Source: CAIOYC01 sp965277345 (GTDB lineage Bacteria; Pseudomonadota; Alphaproteobacteria; Caulobacterales; Caulobacteraceae). From it: a stretch of DNA of 64,000 nt. The translations under genes were made by a program, and so were the position numbers. This document shows, in pieces, positions 7,307 to 15,661 of this stretch (within the stretch, counting starts at the first letter, position 1; each line of letters opens with the position of its first letter). The notes beneath the pieces are model-generated. The model was not told where the DNA came from. It saw only the letters and a list, made by a program, of their open reading frames with translations, and did no database searches. The DNA is taken from NCBI GenBank assembly GCA_965277345.1, contig CBDICI010000002.1, positions 426,709-490,708 on the forward strand, given 5' to 3'.

Positions 7307-8238
7307 GCCGCTATCCACCGGACGGGATCGACGCGGCAGTGGCGGCGCTCCGCTCCGGCGCCCTGGTTATCCTGCCGACCGAAACGGTGTACGGCCTCGC
7401 CGCCGACGCCGCCGATCCGCACGCCGTCGCCCGCCTCTATGAAGCCAAGGGGCGGCCGCGCTTCAACCCCCTGATCGCGCATGTGAGCGACCGCGCCATG
7501 GCCGAGCGGATCGCCCCCCTTCCCCCGCTCGCCGCCCGCCTGGCCGAAGCCTTCTGGCCAGGACCGCTGACCCTGGTGGTCCCTATCGCCGACACGCTGG
7601 CGGTGTGCGACCTGGCCCGGGCGGGTCTGGACACCGTGGCCCTGCGCGCGCCCGCCCATCCCATGGCGCGGGCGGTGATCGCGGCGTTCGGCGGCCCGGT
7701 CTGCGCCCCCTCCGCCAACCGCTCGGGCCGGCCGAGCCCCACCACCCATGCCGACGCCGTGGAGGAGACCGGCTCCGCGGTCGCCGTCGCCCTCGATGGC
7801 GGCCCGTGCAGGGTGGGGCTGGAATCGACCGTGGTGTCGGTGATCGACGGAGAGGCGCGCCTGCTCCGGCCGGGCGGGCTGGAGCGCGCGGCGATCGAGG
7901 CCGTGGTCGGACCGCTGGCCGCAGGAGCGGACGACGCCCACCGTTCGCCGGGGCGCCTTGCACTCCACTACGCCCCCAACGCCCCGGTTCGTCTGAACGC
8001 GGACGCCCCCCGCGAGGGCGAGGCCTATCTCGCCTTCGGACCCGCGCCGGATGCGCCGCTGGTCCTCAACCTCAGCCCCACCGGCGATGTGCGCGAGGCC
8101 GCCGCCAACCTGTTCGCCATGGTACGCGCCGCCGACCGTCTGGACCCCACCGCCATCGCCATCGCGCCCATCCCCCCCCACGGCCTCGGTGAAGCCATCA
8201 ACGACCGCCTGAACCGCGCGGCAGGGTTTGTGGGCTGA
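7303..8238 (+). CDS. L-threonylcarbamoyladenylate synthase (Sua5 type)
   Basis: This 311-residue enzyme makes threonylcarbamoyl-AMP from threonine, bicarbonate and ATP for the t6A37 modification of ANN-reading tRNAs. The YrdC domain (about 1-200) has VILPTETVYGLAADA, KGRPRFNPLIAHV, F-W-P-G-P-L-T-L-V and PSANRSGRPSPT; a shorter C-terminal Sua5 domain follows, joined by the linker SPGRLALHYAPNAPV. The TTG start overlaps the YceI stop in TTGA, so it is the last gene of this operon. Confidence 0.93.
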   Translation: MSRYPPDGIDAAVAALRSGALVILPTETVYGLAADAADPHAVARLYEAKGRPRFNPLIAHVSDRAMAERIAPLPPLAARLAEAFWPGPLTLVVPIADTLAVCDLARAGLDTVALRAPAHPMARAVIAAFGGPVCAPSANRSGRPSPTTHADAVEETGSAVAVALDGGPCRVGLESTVVSVIDGEARLLRPGGLERAAIEAVVGPLAAGADDAHRSPGRLALHYAPNAPVRLNADAPREGEAYLAFGPAPDAPLVLNLSPTGDVREAAANLFAMVRAADRLDPTAIAIAPIPPHGLGEAINDRLNRAAGFVG

Positions 8239-8239
8239 T

Positions 8240-8391
8240 CTCCTCCCCTCGCAGAGGGGCAGGGGGACCATGCGCAGCATGGTGGAGGGGCGGCGCCGAG
8301 GATCGGTGATTGTCCTGCCACTGTCGCGCCGCCCCCTCCGCCACGGCGGGTGTCCCCGCCGCGCCACCTCCCCCGCTGCGCAGGGGAGGAG
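8240..8391. repeat. Large imperfect palindrome between convergent genes
   Basis: The ends TCCTCCCCTCGCAG and CTGCGCAGGGGAGGA are inverted relative to each other, and an inner pair GGAGGGGCGGCG / CGCCGCCCCCTCC continues the symmetry. It fills the gap between Sua5 and the Nudix gene and could form a long stem in either transcript. Only one copy is seen in this window. It probably belongs to the same class of dispersed palindromic elements as the others here, and may end both transcripts. Confidence 0.6.
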
Positions 8392-9021
8392 CTAAGAGCC
8401 GAACCAGCGGTCGTACAGCCCTCGCACCATGCCCGCCGTGGCGCCCCAGATGGTGCGTTCCTCGTAGGGCATGGCGTAGAAGCGGCGCTCCACCCCGTCC
8501 GCCGCCTTCATGGCGCGCAGTTCGTGGTTGTTCGGGTCCATCAGGAAGGCGAAGGGCGTTTCGAAAATCTCCGCCACCTCCGCCTCGTGGCGTTCCAGAG
8601 TGAAGCCCGGCTGGACAAAGGCGACCACCGGCGTGATGGCGAAGCCGGTGCCGGTCTCATAGGTGTCGCCCATGCCCACCGGACGGATGAAGTCGCGGTG
8701 CAGGCCGATCTCCTCCCAGGTCTCGCGCAGCGCGGTCTCCAGCGGCGTCTCGCCCGGTTCGGCCCGCCCGCCGGGGAAGGCCACCTGGCCGGAATGGCGG
8801 CGCAGGCTGTCGGACCGGCGGGTGAGCAGGACGGTGAGCCCAGAGTCCCGCTCCACCAACGGGGCCAGTATCGCGGCCGGGGTCAGGGTGCGGCCGATGA
8901 CGCGGCCGTCGGGATTAAGGTCGTAGTCGGACCGCGACGCCGCGCTTGGGAAGGGCCCCAGTGGATGCAGGCGTGCGGCGAGGTAGGGTTCAAGGTCGGC
9001 CACCGGCGCATCTGGTGTCAT
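8392..9021 (-). CDS. Nudix hydrolase, CoA pyrophosphatase-like
   Basis: This 209-residue protein carries a complete Nudix box: GGRAEPGETP followed by R-E-T-W-E-E-I-G-L. The preceding LTRRSDSLRRHSGQVAFPGG is the UPF0035 signature of the YeaB/NudL coenzyme A diphosphatases, which split CoA into phosphopantetheine and 3',5'-ADP. It overlaps the DUF1285 gene by four bases (ATGA), forming an operon DUF1285-Nudix, a combination common in alphaproteobacteria. Confidence 0.92.
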   Translation of the reverse strand: MTPDAPVADLEPYLAARLHPLGPFPSAASRSDYDLNPDGRVIGRTLTPAAILAPLVERDSGLTVLLTRRSDSLRRHSGQVAFPGGRAEPGETPLETALRETWEEIGLHRDFIRPVGMGDTYETGTGFAITPVVAFVQPGFTLERHEAEVAEIFETPFAFLMDPNNHELRAMKAADGVERRFYAMPYEERTIWGATAGMVRGLYDRWFGS

Positions 9022-9548
9022 GACGCCGGACCGAGCGGAAACCAGACGCCGTTGGAGCCGACGCCCATCTCCTCGTCCCGGTCCTGCGCCATCTCCACCA
9101 GTTCATAGAACACCGGCCGTCTGAGTCGCGCCTCCAGCCCCCGGCGCACGTGCAGATAGGGGGCGGGTTCGCCGGTGTGCGGATCGGTGGCCACGCGCAG
9201 GCGGTTGTCGGGTCCGGCCTCCACCTCATCGCCCACATTGGTGAGGAAGCGCAACGCTTCACCCACCCGGTCCACCCGCACGGCCAGGAAGGGGGCGTCC
9301 TCCACCACGATCCTCAGCTTCTCCACCGGGGTGACGAGGTGATAGCCGTCGGGGTCGAGGCGCAGCACGGTGGAGAACAGGCGCACCAAGGGCTGGCGCC
9401 CGATGGGCGTCCCTTCATGGAGCCAGAGCCCATCCTTGCGGATGCGGATATCGATCTCGCCGCAATGGGCAGGGTTCCACAGGTGCACCGGTGGCAGGCC
9501 CCGCTTGGGGTCGGCGGCGGCGATCAGGGCGTCGAGGCCTGAGGTCAT
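9018..9548 (-). CDS. DUF1285 protein
   Basis: This 176-residue protein matches DUF1285: LPPVHLWNPAHCGEIDIRI near the N-terminus, then RLFSTVLRLDPDGYHLVTPVEK, a V-D-x-x-E-A(L)-R-F-L-T-N-x-G strand and a C-terminal R-P-V-F-Y-E-L-V-E. The W-x-P-x-x-C-G-x-I-D-I motif is diagnostic. It is cytoplasmic and its function is unknown. It is translationally coupled to the Nudix gene and sits 24 bases after the upstream GNAT gene. Confidence 0.88.
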   Translation of the reverse strand: MTSGLDALIAAADPKRGLPPVHLWNPAHCGEIDIRIRKDGLWLHEGTPIGRQPLVRLFSTVLRLDPDGYHLVTPVEKLRIVVEDAPFLAVRVDRVGEALRFLTNVGDEVEAGPDNRLRVATDPHTGEPAPYLHVRRGLEARLRRPVFYELVEMAQDRDEEMGVGSNGVWFPLGPAS

Positions 9549-9572
9549 GCCGCGAGGCTTTCAGCGCCGGGG

Positions 9573-10103
9573 TCAGGGTCGCGAGAACTCATCCCTCGGC
9601 ACATGGGCCGGGCCGGCGACGCCGTCCAGCCCTCCGGTCTTCAATTCCCGCCAGAGGATGCGTTCCGGCGCGGTGGCGTGCGGCAGGATCGCCCGCCCTC
9701 TCGGCACGGCCTCGAAGCCGTAGGGGCCGAACAGCGGCAGATCGCCCACCAGCAGCACGAAGGGCTCGCCCGCCGCGGCGCCCGCCGCCACGGCGCGCTG
9801 GATCAGGTCGCCGCCGATGCGGTGCTTGCGCCACGCGGCCTCCACCGCGATGGGACCGAGGAACAGCCCCCGCGTCCCGCCGACCAGGACCGGCCACTGG
9901 CGGATCGCGCCCACCACCTGCCCCGCCGCCATGGCGACGAAGGACAGGTCGGCCAACATCCGGTTGCCCTCGCGCATCCGCTCGGAGACCTTGGCGTAGC
10001 GGCCGGGACCGAAGGCGCGATCCACCAGCGCGTCCACCTCGCGGGCGTGCTCGGCCCGTTCGGGGACGATCTCGAGCGGGAGCGTGGCGGTCTGCGCGTT
10101 CAT
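9573..10103 (-). CDS. GNAT N-acetyltransferase, YhbS-like
   Basis: This 176-residue GNAT protein begins at the ATG at 10103 (MNAQTATLPLEIVPE). The acetyl-CoA loop region LGPIAVEAAWRKHRIGGDLIQ matches the YhbS group (usually L-G-P-L-A-V-x-P-x-x-Q-x-x-G-I-G), with the last glycines partly altered to H-R-I-G-G. VLLVGDLPLFGPYGF is the usual late strand. The substrate is unknown. It is the first gene of the GNAT-DUF1285-Nudix operon and is divergent from the MFS gene with 95 bases between starts. Confidence 0.85.
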   Translation of the reverse strand: MNAQTATLPLEIVPERAEHAREVDALVDRAFGPGRYAKVSERMREGNRMLADLSFVAMAAGQVVGAIRQWPVLVGGTRGLFLGPIAVEAAWRKHRIGGDLIQRAVAAGAAAGEPFVLLVGDLPLFGPYGFEAVPRGRAILPHATAPERILWRELKTGGLDGVAGPAHVPRDEFSRP

Positions 10104-10198
10104 GGCCGGCGCCCCATATCGGATTAGGGGCCCCCTCGAAAGCGGCGATCGCATCGGCAAGGTTGCGGCGCCGCCGCCCGACCCGCATAGCTTGGCCG

Positions 10199-11494
10199 AT
10201 GCCCGACCCCGCCCCCGCCCCCGACCCCGACCCCGACCCCGCTGAGAGCCCGTTCACGCCCCGCCTGATCAACCAGCGCGACTTCCTGTTGGCCTGGTTC
10301 GCGCGCTGGGCCGCCAGCCTGGCGGTGATGGTCGAGAGCGTCACCCTGCAATGGCAGACCTACGACATCGCCCGCAGCCAGGCGCATATGGACGTGCGCC
10401 ACGCCGCCTTCATGGTCTCGCTGCTCGGCCTGTTCACCTTCCTGCCGGTGGTGCTGCTGACCCTGCCCGCCGGCGAGACGGCCGACCGGCACGAGCGCAA
10501 GCGGATCATGGCGCTGTGCGAGACCGGAGAGATGGTCACTATCGCGGTGCTGGCCGCGGCGGCCCTGTTCCACTTCGCGTCGCTGCCGCTGTTGCTGGGC
10601 GTGGCGGCGGTGTTCGGCGTTACGCGCTCGTTCTTCTCACCAGCGTCTTCCGCGATGATGCCCATGCTGGTCCCGCGCGAACTTCTGCCCCGCGCGGTGG
10701 CCTGGAGTTCGCTGGCCTGGCAGACCGCGGCCATCGGCGGCCCGGCGCTCGGCGGCCTGCTGATCGCCCTCTCGCCGGCCACCGCCTATCTGACCGGCCT
10801 TGGGCTCTACGCCGCCGGTGTCATCGCCACCCTCTCCATCCGGACCTCCACCAAGCCGACGGTGCAGCCCGGCTCGCGCTGGACCCTGATGAAGGAGGGC
10901 CTGGTCTATGTCTGGACCAACAAGATCGTGTTCGGCTCGATCTCGCTCGATCTGTTCGCGGTGCTGCTGGGCGGGGCCACCGCGCTGCTGCCTGTTTTCG
11001 CCCGCGACATCCTGCATGTGGGGCCGCAGGGCTTCGGCATCCTGCGCGCGGGGGCGGCCATGGGGGCGGCGCCGGTGGCGCTCTACCTCGCCACGCGGCC
11101 GCTGCAGCGCCATGCGGGCAAGGTGATGTTCATCGCCGTGGCGGTGTTCGGCGCCGCGACGCTGGCGTTCGGCCTGTCGCGCTATCTGTGGCTGTCGGTG
11201 GCGATGCTGGCGCTCTTGGGCGCCGCGGACATGCTGAGCGTCTATATCCGCCAGACCCTGGTGCAGATCGTCACGCCCGACCACATGCGCGGGCGGGTAG
11301 GGGCGGTGTCGTCCCTGTTCGTCGGCGCCTCCAACGAGCTCGGCGAGTTCGAGAGCGGGCTGGTGGCGCGGCTGATCGGGCCGGTGGCGGCGGCGGTGTC
11401 CGGCGGGGTGGGCGCCGTCGCCGTCACGGGCCTCTGGGCGGTGCTGTTCCCGCCGCTGCGCAAAGCTGACCGCCTGATCGCGCCGGAGCGCTGA
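10199..11494 (+). CDS. MFS transporter, EntS-like
   Basis: This 431-residue inner-membrane protein has about 12 hydrophobic segments and the MFS loop 2-3 motif as LPAGETADRHERKRIM. The conserved RSFFSPASSAMMPMLVP and L-V-x-x-x-T-P-D-H-M-R-G-R-V-G-A-V-S-S-L-F in the second half are typical of MFS_3 (enterobactin exporter-like) proteins. The N-terminus is an unusual P-A-P-A-P-D-P-D-P-D-P tract encoded by GACCCC hexamer repeats. The substrate is not predictable. Confidence 0.85.
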   Translation: MPDPAPAPDPDPDPAESPFTPRLINQRDFLLAWFARWAASLAVMVESVTLQWQTYDIARSQAHMDVRHAAFMVSLLGLFTFLPVVLLTLPAGETADRHERKRIMALCETGEMVTIAVLAAAALFHFASLPLLLGVAAVFGVTRSFFSPASSAMMPMLVPRELLPRAVAWSSLAWQTAAIGGPALGGLLIALSPATAYLTGLGLYAAGVIATLSIRTSTKPTVQPGSRWTLMKEGLVYVWTNKIVFGSISLDLFAVLLGGATALLPVFARDILHVGPQGFGILRAGAAMGAAPVALYLATRPLQRHAGKVMFIAVAVFGAATLAFGLSRYLWLSVAMLALLGAADMLSVYIRQTLVQIVTPDHMRGRVGAVSSLFVGASNELGEFESGLVARLIGPVAAAVSGGVGAVAVTGLWAVLFPPLRKADRLIAPER

Positions 11495-11567
11495 CATCCG
11501 CTGAAAGCCCCTTGCCTGCCCCAACGTCCACCGCCTAGCGTAGTCGAGGATCGCAGGGAGCAGCGTG

Positions 11568-12485
11568 ATGGGCGTACTCGACGGCAGGGTGGTGATCGTC
11601 ACCGGCGCGGCGGGCGGCATCGGCAAGGAGTGCGCCCTGCTGGCCGCCCGGGAAGGCGCCAGGGTGGTCGTCAACGACCTCGGCGGCTCCGTCGCCGGCG
11701 GCGACAGCGGCGACGCGGGTCCCGCCGAAAAGACCGCGCAGGAGATCAGGGCCGCGGGCGGCGAGGCGGTCTCCAACTCCGATAGCGTCGCCGACATGGC
11801 CGGGGTCAGGGCCATGGTCGAGCAGGCGACGGATAGCTTCGGCGGCCTGCACGCCATCATCAATCCGGCGGGCATCCTGCGCGACAAGATGTTCCACAAG
11901 ATGGACGACGCCGACTGGGACGCGGTGATCGAGGTGCATTTGCGCGGCGCCTACAACGTGTCGCGCGCCTCCATCGAGCTGTTCCGCGGGCAGGAGGACG
12001 GCGCCTATGTGCACTTCACCTCCACCTCCGGCCTGATCGGCAATATCGGCCAGGCCAACTATGCGGCGGCCAAGCTCGGCGTCATGGGCCTGTCGCGCAT
12101 CATCGCCATGGAGGGGGCGCAGAAGAACGTGCGCTCCAACATCATCGCCCCCTTCGCCTGGACCCGGATGATCGCCACCATCCCGGTGAAGGACGAGGCG
12201 GGCGCGCAGCGGATCGAGCGGATCAAGAACGCCATGCGCGCCGATCAGGTGGCGCAGCTCGCCGTGGCGCTGGCCGCGCCCGCGGCCAAGGACGTGTCCG
12301 GCCAGATTTTCGCCGTGCGCGGCAACGAGGTGGTGCTGTTCAACCAGCCCCGGCCGATCCGCTCGGTGGCGCGGCTGGAGGGCTGGACGCCGCAGACCCT
12401 GATCGACCACGCCATGCCCTCCATGCGGGCCAGTTTTACCGACGTGGGCGCGAGCGCCAGCGTGTTTCCCTATGATCCGATCTGA
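11568..12485 (+). CDS. SDR-family 3-hydroxyacyl-CoA-type dehydrogenase
   Basis: This 305-residue short-chain dehydrogenase has the NAD(P) motif TGAAGGIG, the N-D-L-G-G-S strand and the catalytic S-x12-Y-x3-K set in STSGLIGNIGQANYAAAK. The NDLGG and NAGILRDK-type motifs (here NPAGILRDKMF) are those of the dehydrogenase part of peroxisomal-type multifunctional enzyme 2, which acts on steroid side-chain and branched acyl-CoAs. An alanine replaces the usual A-G of NAG (N-P-A-G). GTG at 11565 directly precedes the chosen ATG. It is followed by the P450 gene after a repeat element. Confidence 0.88.
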   Translation: MGVLDGRVVIVTGAAGGIGKECALLAAREGARVVVNDLGGSVAGGDSGDAGPAEKTAQEIRAAGGEAVSNSDSVADMAGVRAMVEQATDSFGGLHAIINPAGILRDKMFHKMDDADWDAVIEVHLRGAYNVSRASIELFRGQEDGAYVHFTSTSGLIGNIGQANYAAAKLGVMGLSRIIAMEGAQKNVRSNIIAPFAWTRMIATIPVKDEAGAQRIERIKNAMRADQVAQLAVALAAPAAKDVSGQIFAVRGNEVVLFNQPRPIRSVARLEGWTPQTLIDHAMPSMRASFTDVGASASVFPYDPI

Positions 12486-12493
12486 GCCCGGCA

Positions 12494-12607
12494 TCCTCGT
12501 CCTTCGAGGTTCGGCTTCGCCTCGCACCTGAGGATGAGGGTTCCGGGCTTGTCGCTTTCTCTTTGTCCTCGCCCTGAGGCGCCTGCGCAGCGGGCCTCGA
12601 AGGACCG
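12494..12607. repeat. Inverted-arm repeat with CCTTCGAGG, copy 1
   Basis: Two arms of about 42 bases are inverted copies of each other. The left has TCCTTCGAGG and CCTGAGGATGAGG; the right has CCTCGCCCTGAGG and CCTCGAAGGAC. A spacer of about 30 bases separates them, and each arm also forms its own small hairpin. The same layout occurs at 25385-25499. It lies between the SDR and P450 genes. Confidence 0.7.
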
Positions 12608-12631
12608 GGGCGCAGCCCGAAGGGTTCATCC

Positions 12632-13978
12632 ATGCAGCTGATCAGCGAGACGGCCAAGCCCGGCGGCCCCGCCACCCCCAAGTTCCCGCCCCGGCGCCCC
12701 ACGCCGCCGGGCCCGGGGCTGGCCGATCCCACCGCCTTCCTGCACGGTCCCCCCGCCGCCCGCTTCGCCGAACTGCGCCGCGCCGCGCCGGTGGCCTGGT
12801 GCGAGGGCTCGCCCGACGGCTCGGGCTTCTGGTCGCTGACCCGTTATGAGGACGTGATGCGGGTGAACGGCGATCCGGAGACCTTTTCCTCCCAGCGGGG
12901 CGGCATCCTGATGGCCAACGGCGGGCCTCAGGGCGCCCATCCCCAGCTCGGCCCCGCCTCGCTCGACGCCATGATCAACATGGACCAGCCCTGGCACATG
13001 CAGCTTCGGCGCGAGCACATGCCCTTCTTCACCGTCCGCTATCTGGAGACGCTGAAGGCGCGCATATCGGGCGAGGTGACGCGCCTGCTGGACGAGATGG
13101 CGCCCCTCGGCCAATGCGATCTGGTGGAGCGGCTGTCTTCGCGCCTGCCACTGTTCACCCTGTGCGAAATCCTCGGCGTGCCGGAGGCGGACCGGCCCAA
13201 GTTCCTGACCTGGATGCACTATCTGGAAGTGGCCGGGAACGCGGCGGCGGACCAGGCCGCGGGCACGCTGGAGCTGAACGCCGAACTGATGCAGTTCATC
13301 CAGGACTTAAACGCCAATGTGGCGGAGATGTTCGAGTACGGCCGCGCCATGCTGCACAAGCGCCGGGCCGATCCGCAGCCGGACCTGATGAGCGCCATCG
13401 CCAGAGCGCAAGTGGACGGCGAGATGCTGAGCGACGAATACCTCGACGGCTCCTGGCTGCTGATCGTGTTCGCCGGCAACGACACCACGCGCAACACCAT
13501 CTCCGGCACGATGAAGCTGCTCACTGACTTTCCGGGCCAGAAGGCGAGGCTGATGGCCGACCGGAGCCTGCTCCCCGGCGCGGTGAACGAGTTCATCCGC
13601 ATGATCTCGCCGGTGATCTACATGCGCCGCACCGCCGCCCACGACACCGAGATCGGCGGCCAGCCTGTGGGCGAGGGCGAGAAGGTGGTGATGTGGTACG
13701 CCGCCGCCAATCGCGATCCGGAGGTGTTCGCCGATCCCGACCGGCTGGACATCGCCCGGCCCAACGCCGACAAGCACATCGCCTTCGGCTTCGGCCCGCA
13801 CGTCTGCATCGGCAAGCGGGTGGCGCAGATGCAGCTTGAGGCGGTCTACGACCAGCTGCTCACCCGCTTTCCCGACATACGCTATGCCGGCCAAGGGATG
13901 GACGTGGCGGCCAACAACTTCGTCTACGCCATCCGCAAGCTGCCGGTGGTGTTCAGCCCCGAACGGAGCGCCGCATGA
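12632..13978 (+). CDS. Cytochrome P450, CYP125-like group
   Basis: This 448-residue soluble P450 has the I-helix A281-G-N-D-T-T, the ExxR pair E320/R323, and the haem loop FGFGPHVCIG with C392 as the iron ligand. The segments AVNEFIRMISPVIYMRRTA, DTEIGGQ and V-V-M-W-Y-A-A-A-N-R-D match P450s that hydroxylate steroid or terpenoid side chains (CYP125/CYP142/CYP268 neighbourhood). An external ferredoxin and reductase would be needed; none is adjacent. Co-location with SDRs and an acyl-CoA dehydrogenase supports lipid or steroid catabolism. Its stop overlaps the next start (ATGA). Confidence 0.93.
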   Translation: MQLISETAKPGGPATPKFPPRRPTPPGPGLADPTAFLHGPPAARFAELRRAAPVAWCEGSPDGSGFWSLTRYEDVMRVNGDPETFSSQRGGILMANGGPQGAHPQLGPASLDAMINMDQPWHMQLRREHMPFFTVRYLETLKARISGEVTRLLDEMAPLGQCDLVERLSSRLPLFTLCEILGVPEADRPKFLTWMHYLEVAGNAAADQAAGTLELNAELMQFIQDLNANVAEMFEYGRAMLHKRRADPQPDLMSAIARAQVDGEMLSDEYLDGSWLLIVFAGNDTTRNTISGTMKLLTDFPGQKARLMADRSLLPGAVNEFIRMISPVIYMRRTAAHDTEIGGQPVGEGEKVVMWYAAANRDPEVFADPDRLDIARPNADKHIAFGFGPHVCIGKRVAQMQLEAVYDQLLTRFPDIRYAGQGMDVAANNFVYAIRKLPVVFSPERSAA

Positions 13979-14412
13979 ACCGGCTCGCCCTCCCTACCCT
14001 CGCGGCCCTGACCCTCGCCGTGGCGGCTGGCCCGACCCTGGCCGAGGGCGGGGTCGAGGTATGGCGGCCGCTCAGCCACACCGCCACGGGCATCACCGGC
14101 ACGATCCGCCTGTCGCCCACCGAATTGCGCGTGGCGGGCCGGCGCTTCGCCCTTCGCGTCGCCGCGGACGTGCCGGAATACCACGCCGACCTGAACCAGG
14201 TTCATCCGGCCCGCATCCTCGAAGTGATCACGCCCAAGGACCCGATGCTGCTGAACCACAACCACTTCTGCGCCGGGAGGAAGCTGCAATGGCTGGTGGT
14301 CTATCACACGAAGAAGGACGAACTCGGCATGAGCACCTTCTCCGTCGGGCCGCGTCCTGTCACTGACGACAACAACCCGAACCTCTGCGGCACCTACAGC
14401 TACTTCAGGTAA
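13975..14412 (+). CDS. Secreted protein of unknown function
   Basis: This 145-residue protein overlaps the P450 stop by four bases, so it is probably translated with it. A signal peptide (MNRLALPTLAALTLAVAAGP, then TLAEGG) precedes a compact domain with two cysteines (N-H-F-C-A-G and N-L-C-G-T-Y) that could form a disulfide. The segment from about 35 to 70 (TATGITGTIRLSPTEL) looks like beta strands. I recognise no family. Coupling to a P450 suggests a role with its substrate, but that is inference. Confidence 0.7.
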   Translation: MNRLALPTLAALTLAVAAGPTLAEGGVEVWRPLSHTATGITGTIRLSPTELRVAGRRFALRVAADVPEYHADLNQVHPARILEVITPKDPMLLNHNHFCAGRKLQWLVVYHTKKDELGMSTFSVGPRPVTDDNNPNLCGTYSYFR

Positions 14413-14413
14413 G

Positions 14414-15421
14414 ATGGCCGACTATTCCTTCGCCTCGGACAACACCGCCGGCGCCTGTCCGGAGGCGATCGAGGCGATGGTCGCCCACAACGCCGGCTTT
14501 ACCCCCGGCTATGGGACCGACCCGGTGACGGCCAAGGCGGCCGACCTCGTGCGGGGGATGCTCGACGCCGACGCGGACGTGCGCTTCGTCGCCTCGGGCA
14601 CGGCCGCCAATGCGGTGAGCTGCGCGGCGCTCTGCCGCCCGTTCGAGGCGGTGATCGCCCACCGGCACGCGCACATCTGCACCGACGAGACCGGGGCGCC
14701 CGGCCTGTTCGGCCACGGGCTCGGCCTCGTGCCGCTGGAGGGGGCGTCCGGCAAGATCGATCCCACCGCGCTGGAGGCGGCGCTCGGCCAACCCGACGTC
14801 TCCTACCGCCAATCGCCCGCCGCCCTGTCGATCACCAACGCCACCGAATACGGCACGGTCTATACGGTGGAGGCGGTGCGCGCGCTGACCGGCCGCGCCC
14901 GGGCCAAGGGACTGGCCGTCCATCTGGACGGCGCGCGGCTGGCCAACGCCGCCGCCGCGGGCTTCGACCTGAAAGCATTGAAGACGCTCGATATCGACAT
15001 CGCCGTCATCGGGGGGACCAAGGCGGGCGCCTCGCTCTCCGAGGCCATCGTGCTGTTCGACAAGAGCCTGTCCCGCCGCTTCGACGCGCGGCTGAAGCAG
15101 GCGGGGCAGCTGCCGTCCAAGGGCCGGTTCCTGTCCGCCCCCTGGATCGGCATGATCGAAAGCGGCGCCTGGCTGGACCGCGCCCGCCACGCCAACGCCA
15201 TGGCGCAAAAGCTCGCCGCTCTTATGCCCTTCCCCATCCGCCACCCGGTTGAGGCCAACGCCCTGTTCGTGGAGATGGACGAGGCGGCGCTGGAACGACT
15301 GCGCGCCAGGGGCTTCTTCGTCTACCGCTTCACCGACGGCACGGTCCGCTTCATGTGCTCGTGGGCGACCACGGCGCAGAGCGTCGAGCGCCTGGGCGAA
15401 GCGCTGAAGGCGGTGGCCTAG
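14414..15421 (+). CDS. Low-specificity L-threonine aldolase
   Basis: This 335-residue PLP enzyme cleaves threonine to glycine and acetaldehyde. FASDNTAGACPEAIEAM is the usual start, F-V-A-S-G-T-A-A-N binds the cofactor phosphate, H-L-D-G-A-R-L-A-N-A holds the pyridine ring, and K203 in GGTKAGA is the Schiff-base lysine. The length and the S-D-N start match the LtaE family. It begins one base after the stop of the secreted unknown protein, so it may share the P450 transcript, although the function is amino-acid metabolism. Confidence 0.92.
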   Translation: MADYSFASDNTAGACPEAIEAMVAHNAGFTPGYGTDPVTAKAADLVRGMLDADADVRFVASGTAANAVSCAALCRPFEAVIAHRHAHICTDETGAPGLFGHGLGLVPLEGASGKIDPTALEAALGQPDVSYRQSPAALSITNATEYGTVYTVEAVRALTGRARAKGLAVHLDGARLANAAAAGFDLKALKTLDIDIAVIGGTKAGASLSEAIVLFDKSLSRRFDARLKQAGQLPSKGRFLSAPWIGMIESGAWLDRARHANAMAQKLAALMPFPIRHPVEANALFVEMDEAALERLRARGFFVYRFTDGTVRFMCSWATTAQSVERLGEALKAVA

Positions 15422-15661
15422 CGGGGTTATCCAGCGCCCCGGCCGAAACCATCTCGGCCATACGACCACGGCGCCTCCGGGCCTGGACCCGGACGCTCCG
15501 CGCCTCCTCGCTCCACCTCCCGCCCCCGGGGCGCGAGGGCGAGACCGCACGTCCATTGCGCCCCCGCCCGAGCAACCGAGCGCCTCAACCGCAGCAGCGG
15601 CTTGACGCTCCGGCTTCGCCTGCCTACTCCGCTGGCGACATCATTCTGGAAGGAAGACACC

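Noticed and set aside
8240..8391. CRISPR or tandem-repeat array
   Set aside because: There is a single large palindrome and no regular repeat-spacer pattern here or elsewhere in the window.
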